From an uncultured Tannerella sp. (GTDB lineage Bacteria > Bacteroidota > Bacteroidia > Bacteroidales > Tannerellaceae), in contig CALHPT010000250.1 of the NCBI GenBank assembly GCA_938036405.1, positions 1-5,848 of the forward strand: a DNA stretch of 5,848 bases, read 5' to 3'. Positions 1-5,366 of this stretch are shown one piece after another; position 1 is the stretch's first letter, and the number at the start of each line of letters is the position of its first letter. Made by a program: the position numbers and the translations under genes. The notes beneath the pieces were generated by a model. That model made no database searches. It saw only the letters and a list, made by a program, of their open reading frames with translations, and was not told the DNA's origin.

Positions 1-228
1 GTGGGGCATACAAAGGGCTATTGCTCGCTGCTGAATATCGGTCGGCCGAACCAGCAGACGACGGCCTACCGAGCGGCTGACGGCTCGGTGCGGATTGCTT
101 TCGGCGAGGATGTCTACCCGATTGACCAGGTGAACAAGTCCGTGGTGAGAAGATTCAACGGAAATGAAGACTACAGGATGTATCAGGCGGTGATTGACCT
201 GATCAAGCTGAAGTTCAACCTGGCTTAA
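1..228 (+). CDS. Small hypothetical protein, possibly 5'-truncated
   Basis: I do not recognise this protein. The reading frame is open from the first base, which happens to be GTG. The true start could therefore be this GTG or lie upstream of the window, and the 75 visible residues may be only the C-terminal part. The first half (residues 20-45) looks like beta strands, with short alternating hydrophobic stretches around YRAADGSVRIAFGEDVYPID. The last 20 residues form a probable amphipathic helix (YQAVIDLIKLKF). No catalytic motif, signal peptide or membrane segment is visible. The stop is followed after 23 bp by the next co-directional gene, so it probably belongs to the same early transcription unit of small accessory genes. 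That it is coding rests on a clean open frame and on its place in the tightly packed run. Confidence 0.55.
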   Translation: MGHTKGYCSLLNIGRPNQQTTAYRAADGSVRIAFGEDVYPIDQVNKSVVRRFNGNEDYRMYQAVIDLIKLKFNLA

Positions 229-251
229 CCTCCCTCCACACACACAGGAAA

Positions 252-458
252 ATGAAAAAGGTAAAGACGTACGAATCGGTCGTCGGCGAACTGGGCTACC
301 GGTTGGAGGCAGCACGAGAAGACGCGGAACGATTGGAAGAGGAACTGATGGACGAAGCGATCATCCAGGCGGCGCACCCGCTGTATGTGGAGTTGCTGCG
401 TGCGCAGGCGCGTATCGACGCGATGAGTGATGCGATAGAATTGATCATTAACAGCTGA
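252..458 (+). CDS. Small coiled-coil hypothetical protein
   Basis: This is a 68-residue protein of unknown function. It is predicted almost wholly helical. Residues 14-35 are rich in E, A, R and L with heptad-like spacing (LEAAREDAERLEEELMDEA), suggesting a short coiled coil and oligomerisation. Residues 40-66 continue as a second helix ending in LELIINS-like hydrophobic residues (IELIINS). The ATG is preceded by ACACAGGAAA, an A-rich leader with a weak purine run, which supports this start. It lies 23 bp after the preceding gene and 22 bp before the next, all on the same strand, as in phage early operons. No DNA-binding or enzymatic motif can be seen. It might be a small regulatory or host-takeover protein, but the sequence does not show it. 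Confidence 0.65.
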   Translation: MKKVKTYESVVGELGYRLEAAREDAERLEEELMDEAIIQAAHPLYVELLRAQARIDAMSDAIELIINS

Positions 459-480
459 AAAACGAAAAGTAAAAAACGAA

Positions 481-945
481 ATGAATACGGATAAGGATAT
501 GAGGCCGGTGGAGGTCTCGGAGGGCAATGAACAGCCCCGTGTGTTAAGCACTGAGGAAGGCCGACAGAAACTGAAAGAGATTTCGGAAGCCGCCCCGGAG
601 GATCGTGATGCTTTAGGGGGGAACCTGATGACAACCGATGAAGAAGAACCGGAAGACGTTTCGGTGAGTGAGGATCTATTTCTCAAACGCGCCCGTGAGA
701 TGATGGACGAGCTGGAAAAAATGGTCGAAGAGGAATCCCGTGCGATGATTATGGTTGCTGTCGAAGGATGTGATGAGGGCAGGGACTTCCCTCTTCTACA
801 TGTCTCATCAAAAGGCAGCAAGGAGATGCTGGTGGAGGCGTTCAAGTCCATATATATAGACGAGCGCCTGAAAAGAGCGCTGGATGAAGTTTTATACAGA
901 GAGTTGAGAGAGTTAGAAAGAAGAAATATATATGAACGCTATTGA
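481..945 (+). CDS. Acidic hypothetical protein
   Basis: This is a 154-residue protein of unrecognised family. It is strongly acidic: by hand count about 41 Asp/Glu against about 24 Lys/Arg. The N-terminal 65 residues look disordered and carry acidic runs (TDEEEPEDVSVSED). Residues 66-85 form a charged helix (KRAREMMDELEKMVEEES). A compact hydrophobic strand (MIMVAVEG, about residues 88-95) and the segment FPLLHVSSKGSKEMLVEAF follow, then a long charged C-terminal helix. That layout suggests a small alpha/beta fold with a flexible acidic tail. The ATG follows an A-rich leader (AAAAAACGAA) typical of Bacteroidota starts. The 3' end overlaps the next gene by 14 bp, indicating translational coupling. 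The acidity would fit a nucleic-acid mimic or a partner of a basic protein, but this is only a possibility. Confidence 0.7.
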   Translation: MNTDKDMRPVEVSEGNEQPRVLSTEEGRQKLKEISEAAPEDRDALGGNLMTTDEEEPEDVSVSEDLFLKRAREMMDELEKMVEEESRAMIMVAVEGCDEGRDFPLLHVSSKGSKEMLVEAFKSIYIDERLKRALDEVLYRELRELERRNIYERY

Positions 946-1141
946 ATTGAGGCCCGGCGCGTGCTATTGGTACACGGGTCGGGGGCGCCGGGAAATGGTG
1001 CGATACCGATACCGAGAGGCGGACGGCTGGTTCGTGTTCGACTCGGACGAGGGTCAGTCTGACGGCCGACCGGGTGGAACGATATATCCAAGGGAGGGCG
1101 TAGGGCTATGCTACGCATGTTTTTGGGTGCGCTGCGCATGA
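932..1141 (+). CDS. Small hypothetical protein, probably beta-rich
   Basis: This is a 69-residue protein overlapping the end of the preceding gene by 14 bp, in another frame. Its content is rich in aromatic residues, Gly and Arg (CYWYTGRGRREMVRYRYRE, then DGWFVFDSDEG). Short alternating strands suggest a small SH3-like or other beta-barrel fold. The opening pattern, 'ELRPGACYWYTGRG...', resembles small phage proteins that start with a strand, a turn and a second strand. That is an impression of fold, not a family assignment. The ATG is preceded by AAGAAATATAT, an AT-rich leader without a Shine-Dalgarno sequence. Its stop overlaps an internal ATG of the next gene as ATGA at 1138-1141, another sign of coupled translation. 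Function unknown. Confidence 0.6.
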   Translation: MNAIELRPGACYWYTGRGRREMVRYRYREADGWFVFDSDEGQSDGRPGGTIYPREGVGLCYACFWVRCA

Positions 1142-1326
1142 CGAGCGCGGGGATGTGGCTTCGGTTCGGATGCCTCGGGGTGTTGCTCTCGTGCAGCCCG
1201 ACGGAGGAATGTGAGCCGGCTGTGGCACTGGTGCTGTATGCCGCTTGGGCGGTTATGATCGGGCTGATCTGGCACAGCGACCGGGAGCGGATGAAGCGAA
1301 TAGCCGACCACTTCGGCGAGGATTAA
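1108..1326 (+). CDS. Small membrane protein or lipoprotein candidate
   Basis: The frame encodes 72 residues from ATG 1108, or 62 from ATG 1138. The inner start forms an ATGA overlap with the previous stop. The outer start has a purine-rich AGGGAGGG about 8 bp upstream, which is unusual here. I cannot decide between them. Two hydrophobic segments are visible. The first (WLRFGCLGVLLSC) ends in a lipobox-like LLSC followed by SP, so it could be a lipoprotein signal, although its hydrophobic core is short. The second (AVALVLYAAWAVMIGLIW, in the middle of the protein) is a good transmembrane helix. A charged tail follows (HSDRERMKRIADHFGED), probably cytoplasmic. An early small phage membrane protein acting on the host envelope, or in superinfection control, would fit. 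No family is recognised. Confidence 0.55.
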   Translation: MLRMFLGALRMTSAGMWLRFGCLGVLLSCSPTEECEPAVALVLYAAWAVMIGLIWHSDRERMKRIADHFGED

Positions 1327-1346
1327 TTGTTGCTTTATTCAATGTC

Positions 1347-1367
1347 TAAACAACCAAACAACCACCC
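1347..1367. repeat. Two tandem octanucleotide units plus a partial third
   Basis: TAAACAAC (1347-1354) is followed directly by CAAACAAC (1355-1362) and then CACCC. The YAAACNNN unit with 8-bp phasing is the same as in the much longer array at 4548-4682. This suggests a recurrent leader or regulatory element within this element rather than chance. Confidence 0.5.
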
Positions 1368-1368
1368 G

Positions 1369-1490
1369 AAATGAGCCTCGGATTTGACCAAAAACCGTTT
1401 TGGAGCCCAAAATGAGCCTCGGATTGCACTAAAAACTGATTGGAAGCCCAAAATGAGGGTCGGATTTGACCAAAAACCGGTTTGGAGTCC
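1369..1490. repeat. Three imperfect 41-bp tandem repeats
   Basis: Copies start at 1369, 1410 and 1451, a constant 41-bp period. Each begins AAATGAG..TCGGATT and ends in GGAGCCC, GAAGCCC or GGAGTCC. Hand alignment over 40 bp gives 33 matches between copies 1 and 2 and 36 between copies 1 and 3. A decayed fourth start (AAAACCCGGCCTCGAAT) follows at 1491. Copies 1 and 3 contain an inner inverted repeat: CCAAAA-ACCG-TTTTGG in copy 1, and the perfect palindrome AAACCGGTTT in copy 3. Copy 2 has lost most of this symmetry. Regularly spaced sites with dyad symmetry upstream of a transposase gene suggest protein binding, by repressor or transposase, but no binding protein can be named from sequence alone. 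Confidence 0.85.
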
Positions 1491-1543
1491 AAAACCCGGC
1501 CTCGAATGGCTCTTTCTAACCCTTATATGCCTCAAAAACTTAT

Positions 1544-1563
1544 CCGAGAGTGATCACTCTCGG
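1544..1563. promoter_or_regulatory. Perfect 20-bp palindrome: operator or terminator hairpin
   Basis: CCGAGAGTGATCACTCTCGG is identical to its reverse complement. It lies 58 bp upstream of the transposase ATG. As RNA it would form an 8-bp stem with a GATC loop. On the + strand it is followed by CGGCTTTT, and on the - strand by ATAAGTTTTT. It could therefore act as a weak bidirectional terminator separating the small-gene operon from the transposase gene. As DNA its perfect dyad symmetry equally suits a dimeric repressor or regulator site. The U-tract is short and displaced from the stem, so I do not favour terminator over operator. Confidence 0.6.
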
Positions 1564-1621
1564 CGGCTTTTATGTACTGCCCGGGTTTCCCATTTTTAGC
1601 TTTTAGATTATAGTTTCCACG

Positions 1622-3634
1622 ATGCCCGCTTACTCAATCATAGATGGTGTGCCCGCCCTGACGGTGAATGACTGGTGTGAGGCAGGTTTGACGCTTGATA
1701 TGTTTAAGAATGACAGCAAGCGCGGCTACCTGACAATCCTGCGCCGCGGGGTGCGGGGCGAGACGATGATCGACGCGCGTTCGATCCGTCGGGCCGACCG
1801 GCTGCGGGTGATCGAAAGGGTGATGGGGCGTGTACCACGGGAGGAACACCGGGCGCTTTACGCGGTGGACGTAGACCGGGAGGCGGAAGCCTTCTTCGCT
1901 GCTTATGAAAAGGCAGACGGGACACGCCTCTCGGAGGATACCGTCCGCGGGCTCACGGCCAAAGCATCGATATTCAACGCCCTCGGCGACGGGCTGCGCC
2001 GACAGACGGAGCGCCGCGCGGCCAGTGGGTCGAAGCTCAAGAAAGGAGCTTACTGGCAGACAATGCTCCAGTGGCACACGGAGGAATGCCGGCGGTCGGC
2101 CGAAACGTATGGCGTGGCCGTCCCCGAGTACACCAACGCACGCAGCCTCGAGCGCGCCTTCCGCGCCTACATGGCTGAGGGGTACGCCTCGCTGCTACCC
2201 CGCAACATGGGCAACGATGCGGCGCGCAAGGTGTCCCGTCGGGCTGAAAACCTGATCGTGGCGCTTTGGCGAACGAACGACAAGCCGTTTGCAGCCCGCG
2301 TGCACGAACTGTATTTGGAGTTCGCGGCGGGCGATACGGAACTGTTTGACCGGGCGACGGGCGAAGTGTTCCGCCCCGAGGATTACCGCTACAAAGGCCG
2401 CCCGCAAGAGGTGAGCTGCTCGACCATCCGGCGATACCTGAAAAACGTGCTTAATGAGACGGCCGTCTACGCCGACCGCAACGGGCAGTTCGACTACGCC
2501 AATTCGCAGCGCCCGAAGCATGTGCGACACAATGGCAGGTTTGCCCTCTCCAAAATCTCGATGGACGACGCCGTCCTGTCCCGAAAAAGCACCCGCGGCT
2601 GGGTGGCCAAATACCTCTGCGTGGACGTCGTGTCGGGCTACTGGTTTCGGCCGGCCTACACTGTGGGCACACCCACGCTTGACACCGTGATGGAATCTTT
2701 CCGTAACGTCTTTTGCGAGCTCACGGAGCTGGGTCTGCCCATGCCGGCCGAGCTGGAAGTGGAGCATCACCTGATGCAAAACATCGAATGGCTGCCCGAG
2801 GCCTTCCAATTCGTCCGATTCTGTTCGTCGCCCACCGAGAAACGGGCTGAGCACAACATCCGGTCGCTCAAATGGGGCACATCGAAGAAGCAAGGGCACA
2901 TGCGTGGCCGTTGGTACGGCAAGTCGGAGGCCTTCAAAAGCGTGCGCAACAAGGTGCACGGCGATTTCATCGATCCCACCTTTCAACCGCAAACGATCAT
3001 TGCCGACGATTTGGCAGACATCGAACTACACAATAACGCCTTGCACCCGCGGCAGAAAGAGTTTCCCGGGCTGACCCGCCGCGAGGTGCTTTTGAAACAC
3101 GCCAACCCAGGCCTCCGGCCGATCGCTCCGGAAAGGCTGTATAAACACATCGGCAACGTGACGGAAACGACCATCCGCAACAATGACTACGTGCGGGTAG
3201 CCAGCGCCGAGTTTGCCCTTGCTGACTTTGATATGCTCAGCCGCCTTCAGCCGAACGATCGGCGCGTCACGGCCTACTGGCTGCCCCTCGAGGATGGCTC
3301 GGTGCCGTGCGTCTACCTCTATCAGGGCGATGTCTACATCGGCCAAGCGACAGCTCGGGCAGCAATGGCATACAACGAATGCGCCGCCGAGCGCACCGCG
3401 GAAGACGAGGCACGGATGCTCGTGCAACACAAGCGGGCGGCGCGCTTCGACCGAATGATCCGCGAGCGACGCCGGGAGATTCCCCAGGTGGGTCGGGTGG
3501 ATCGGGAGACGGCTGAGGCTGTGGCCGCGGCGCCGGTCAAAATCGTCGAGACCCGCCAGCCGATCGGCTACGAGGAAGACGAGCTCACGGCCTCGATGGA
3601 AGATTGGGCCGCCCGCGCGATCGATCAATTGTAA
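1622..3634 (+). CDS. Mu-type DDE transposase (MuA homologue)
   Basis: This is the transposase of a Mu-like phage or transposon. It should bind the element ends, nick 3' ends and catalyse strand transfer into target DNA. Its 670 residues match the usual size of MuA (about 660). Residues 1-70 resemble the N-terminal winged-helix DNA-binding part of Bacteroidota members (FKNDSKRGYLTILRRGVRG). The RNase H-like core spans about 308-470. It contains SMDD (D315/D316) as the first acidic site and YLCVDVVSGYWFRPAY as the following strands. LEVEHHL places Glu381 where MuA has Asp336, and EKRAEHNIRSLK supplies the final Glu (E410 likeliest, E406 possible). Residues 540-590 (RLQPNDRRVTAYWLP, VYLYQGDVYIG) fit the beta-barrel after the core. 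The basic-acidic C-terminus (600-670) is where MuA contacts MuB. The ATG has an AT-rich leader. A MuB-like gene follows after 24 bp. Confidence 0.9.
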   Translation: MPAYSIIDGVPALTVNDWCEAGLTLDMFKNDSKRGYLTILRRGVRGETMIDARSIRRADRLRVIERVMGRVPREEHRALYAVDVDREAEAFFAAYEKADGTRLSEDTVRGLTAKASIFNALGDGLRRQTERRAASGSKLKKGAYWQTMLQWHTEECRRSAETYGVAVPEYTNARSLERAFRAYMAEGYASLLPRNMGNDAARKVSRRAENLIVALWRTNDKPFAARVHELYLEFAAGDTELFDRATGEVFRPEDYRYKGRPQEVSCSTIRRYLKNVLNETAVYADRNGQFDYANSQRPKHVRHNGRFALSKISMDDAVLSRKSTRGWVAKYLCVDVVSGYWFRPAYTVGTPTLDTVMESFRNVFCELTELGLPMPAELEVEHHLMQNIEWLPEAFQFVRFCSSPTEKRAEHNIRSLKWGTSKKQGHMRGRWYGKSEAFKSVRNKVHGDFIDPTFQPQTIIADDLADIELHNNALHPRQKEFPGLTRREVLLKHANPGLRPIAPERLYKHIGNVTETTIRNNDYVRVASAEFALADFDMLSRLQPNDRRVTAYWLPLEDGSVPCVYLYQGDVYIGQATARAAMAYNECAAERTAEDEARMLVQHKRAARFDRMIRERRREIPQVGRVDRETAEAVAAAPVKIVETRQPIGYEEDELTASMEDWAARAIDQL

Positions 3635-3658
3635 ACACACAAAGCACACATAAGAATC

Positions 3659-4552
3659 ATGGTAACGAACGAATACAAAGAGAAAATCCTGGCCGAACTG
3701 GCCGTGCGTCGGGCCAATTTCGACGGCTCGGACGCCCGCTTTGCCGCCACGCTTGGCATAGGCAGCGCGCAATACAGCCGCATCAAACGGGGCGAGACGG
3801 TCGGGGTGCTGGCCGACGAAAAGTGGATCAGCATCGCCCGCCGCTTGGGCGTCGGCCTGACCGATGCGCCGGCATGGCAGACGGCCGAAACGCCTGTCTT
3901 CAAATACATCACGGCGCAGCTCGAGATGTGCCAAACGAACAGCCTTTCGGCTATGCTGTGCGACCTGACCGACATCGGAAAGACCTACACCGCCCGACAA
4001 TACGTCAAAACGCATCGCAATGCCGTCTACGTGGATTGCTCGCAGGTAAAGAGCCGTCAAAAGTTGCTGCGCGGCATCGCCCGAGAGTTTGGCGTGGGTA
4101 GCACGGGGCGCTTCGCGGACGTGTATAACGACCTCGTGTTCTACCTCAAAACGCTCGATCGGCCGCTGGTCATCCTTGACGAAGCGGGCGACCTTGCCTA
4201 CGAGGCTTTCCTTGAAATCAAAGCCCTGTGGAACGCCACGGAGCACTGCTGCGGGTATTACATGATGGGTGCGGATGGCCTCAGCGAAAAGATCCGCCGG
4301 GCCATCGACAACAAGAAGGTAGGCTACGCCGAAATCTTCGGCCGCTTTGGCAAGCGCTACGGCAAGGTCGTGCCCACGGCCCGCGAAGAGGCCGAGCGCT
4401 TCTTGCAACTGACGGCGGCGATGATCATCAAAGCCAACGCCGGGGCGGATACGGATGTGAACCGCCTGCTTCGCCGTCTGATGGGTGAGGATAACACGCC
4501 ATCCCTCCGACGCATAAACATCGAACTGTCGAAGGCTGCGCCTAATTGTTGA
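3659..4552 (+). CDS. MuB-like AAA+ transposition ATPase
   Basis: This is the probable target-selection partner of the transposase. MuB-type ATPases bind DNA non-specifically as ATP-dependent filaments and activate MuA. The length (297 residues) is close to MuB (312). Residues 5-65 form a helix-turn-helix domain (FAATLGIGSAQYSRIKRGE), as in MuB. The AAA+ core follows. The P-loop is CDLTDIGKTYTA (about 101-112), with GKT intact but Asp102 in place of the usual first Gly/Ala. The Walker B motif is RPLVILDEAGDL (168-179; D174, E175). A sensor-like strand YYMMGADGL (about 200-208) and a basic stretch FGRFGKRYGK (about 227-236) could hold an arginine finger. The C-terminus is helical. The ATG lies 24 bp after the transposase stop behind an A-rich leader, consistent with one operon. 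The stop codon falls inside the first unit of the octamer array downstream. Confidence 0.88.
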   Translation: MVTNEYKEKILAELAVRRANFDGSDARFAATLGIGSAQYSRIKRGETVGVLADEKWISIARRLGVGLTDAPAWQTAETPVFKYITAQLEMCQTNSLSAMLCDLTDIGKTYTARQYVKTHRNAVYVDCSQVKSRQKLLRGIAREFGVGSTGRFADVYNDLVFYLKTLDRPLVILDEAGDLAYEAFLEIKALWNATEHCCGYYMMGADGLSEKIRRAIDNKKVGYAEIFGRFGKRYGKVVPTAREEAERFLQLTAAMIIKANAGADTDVNRLLRRLMGEDNTPSLRRINIELSKAAPNC

Positions 4553-4682
4553 ATTGTTGAGGCCTTGCGGCCTGTTGAGATGTTTAGTTGTTGAAGGGTT
4601 GATCTGTTTAGATGTTCAACGAATCAACAATTCAACGAGCCTTTAGACCTCAAACAGATAAACACCTAAACGCATAAACAGG
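4548..4682. repeat. Phased octanucleotide array in inverted halves
   Basis: The spacer between the MuB-like and RecA-like genes is almost wholly built of 8-bp units. On the left, GTTGA or GTTTA pentamers plus three variable bases begin at 4548, 4556, 4574, 4582, 4590, 4598 and 4606, and a variant GTTCA begins at 4614. On the right, the reverse-complement type follows: TCAAC at 4616, 4624 and 4632, then C/TAAAC at 4651, 4659, 4667 and 4675, ending just before the next ATG. A perfect 13-bp inverted pair, GTTGAATTGTTGA (4548-4560) and TCAACAATTCAAC (4624-4636), results. A small hairpin sits between units 2 and 3. The first unit overlaps the stop codon of the preceding gene. The halves could pair in mRNA or bind a protein cooperatively. 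Confidence 0.85.
4560..4573. promoter_or_regulatory. Small GC hairpin within the octamer array
   Basis: AGGCC-TTGC-GGCCT forms a perfect 5-bp stem with a four-base loop, 8 bp after the MuB-like stop codon. It interrupts the octamer phasing between the second and third units. No U-tract follows, so it is not a typical intrinsic terminator. It may protect an mRNA 3' end or be a remnant insertion. Confidence 0.45.
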
Positions 4683-4684
4683 AA

Positions 4685-5329
4685 ATGAAAAGAGCATTGA
4701 CAGCGCGCAATGTGTTGGCCACGAAGTTCAACACGCTCGGGTTTGATGGCGTGTGGCGCGATGCGGTGGGTGATCCCCAGCTGACGGGCAGCTGGATCAT
4801 TTACGGGGATACGAAAAACGGCAAAACGACCTTCGCTATGATGCTATCCAAGTATCTGACCGCCTTCGGCCGCGTGGCCTACAACAGCGTCGAGGAGGGC
4901 AATTCGCGGACGATCCAGATGGCTGTCGACCGTGCCGGCCTGCTCGAGGCGGGTGCCCGCTGGATACTGCTCGACCGCGAAAGCAAGGACGAGCTTTGCG
5001 AAAGGCTGCGGCGGCAACGCAGTGCGGACATCATCTTTATCGATTCCGTGCAATTCATGGATCTGAAGTTTTCAGAATACAAAGACCTCAAACGACGCTT
5101 CCCCACGAAGCTGTTCGTCTACATCAGTCACGTGGACGGCCGTCGCCCCTCGACGCCCACGGCCCTGCGCATCCTGCGCGATGCCAACGTGGCCTTTCGC
5201 ATCGAAGGGTTCAAAGCCTTCCCCACGAGCCGTTATGGCGGCGGTCGGCCGGTAGTGATCTGGGACAAAGGCGCGGATGAATACTGGGGGCGAGAAAAAG
5301 AAGTAGGGGCGGGTAAGGCCGCCCGGTAG
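4685..5329 (+). CDS. RecA/RadA-like P-loop ATPase of Mu-like phages
   Basis: This is a 214-residue single-domain ATPase of the RecA/RadA/DnaB type. It probably acts on DNA during element replication or recombination, but its exact role is not known to me. The Walker A motif is GDTKNGKT (residues 41-48), preceded by the strand SWIIY. SVEEG (68-72) offers the acidic residue that activates water in RecA-like folds (E70 or E71). The Walker B motif is IIFIDS (116-121, D120). KLFVYISHVDG (142-152) matches the strand and His/polar motif near the nucleotide in this fold. The C-terminal part (IEGFKAFPTSRYGGGRPVVIW) resembles small ATPases common in Bacteroidota phages and mobile elements. The ATG follows CAGGAA, with the last octamer unit ending immediately upstream. 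There is no obvious N-terminal DNA-binding domain and no zinc finger or Lon-like domain, which separates it from cellular RadA. Confidence 0.8.
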   Translation: MKRALTARNVLATKFNTLGFDGVWRDAVGDPQLTGSWIIYGDTKNGKTTFAMMLSKYLTAFGRVAYNSVEEGNSRTIQMAVDRAGLLEAGARWILLDRESKDELCERLRRQRSADIIFIDSVQFMDLKFSEYKDLKRRFPTKLFVYISHVDGRRPSTPTALRILRDANVAFRIEGFKAFPTSRYGGGRPVVIWDKGADEYWGREKEVGAGKAAR

Positions 5330-5332
5330 TTA

Positions 5333-5345
5333 CGGGCTTCGCCCG
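5333..5345. promoter_or_regulatory. GC hairpin between the ATPase and GemA-like genes
   Basis: CGGGC-TTC-GCCCG forms a perfect 5-bp stem with a three-base loop, starting 4 bp after the ATPase stop codon. It is flanked by a near-direct repeat: GCCCGGTAGTTA at 5321-5332 and GCCCGGGTAGTTA at 5341-5353. No U-run follows, so termination is unlikely. mRNA processing, attenuation or a small duplication are possible. Confidence 0.45.
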
Positions 5346-5366
5346 GGTAGTTAGAAGAAGTAGAGA

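Larger units (their letters stand above)
1327..1621. other. Non-coding repeat-bearing spacer before the transposase gene
   Basis: This 295-bp stretch separates the small-gene cluster from the transposition genes and is AT-richer than its flanks. In order it holds two octamer units (from 1347), three imperfect 41-bp tandem repeats (from 1369) with a decayed fourth, a perfect 20-bp palindrome (1544-1563), and an AT-rich leader ending at the transposase ATG. An 8-bp inverted pair, AAACCCGG (1492-1499) and CCGGGTTT (1581-1588), brackets the palindrome. A sequence close to the Bacteroidota -7 element (TAnnTTTG) is TAGCTTTT at 1597-1604, but no well-spaced TTTG -33 box precedes it, so a promoter is only suggested. 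Open frames crossing this area simply read through the repeats and are not called as genes. Confidence 0.75.

Noticed and set aside
225..851. 208-residue - strand open frame across the small genes
   Set aside because: It is a low-complexity Ser/Arg-rich translation produced by reading acidic, Glu-rich genes backwards. The + strand genes have better starts and packing.
1369..1490. CRISPR array
   Set aside because: The units are contiguous imperfect tandem repeats with no unique spacers, and no cas gene is present.
1384..1599. 71-residue + strand frame, and a similar - strand frame (1335-1535), across the 41-bp repeats
   Set aside because: The apparent peptide merely translates the imperfect tandem repeats, which are not a multiple of three in period. 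The region has dyads and a palindrome typical of regulatory DNA.
2195..2992. 265-residue - strand open frame inside the transposase gene
   Set aside because: It is a shadow of the transposase catalytic core, without a leader or recognisable domain.
3026..4408. 460-residue open frame on the - strand opposite the transposase and MuB-like genes
   Set aside because: It lies fully antisense to two well-supported genes with recognisable domains. GC-rich codons make stops rare on the opposite strand, and the translation shows no known motif.
4553..4684. Intrinsic terminator after the MuB-like gene
   Set aside because: The only strong local hairpin (4560-4573) has no following U-tract, and the downstream gene continues on the same strand.
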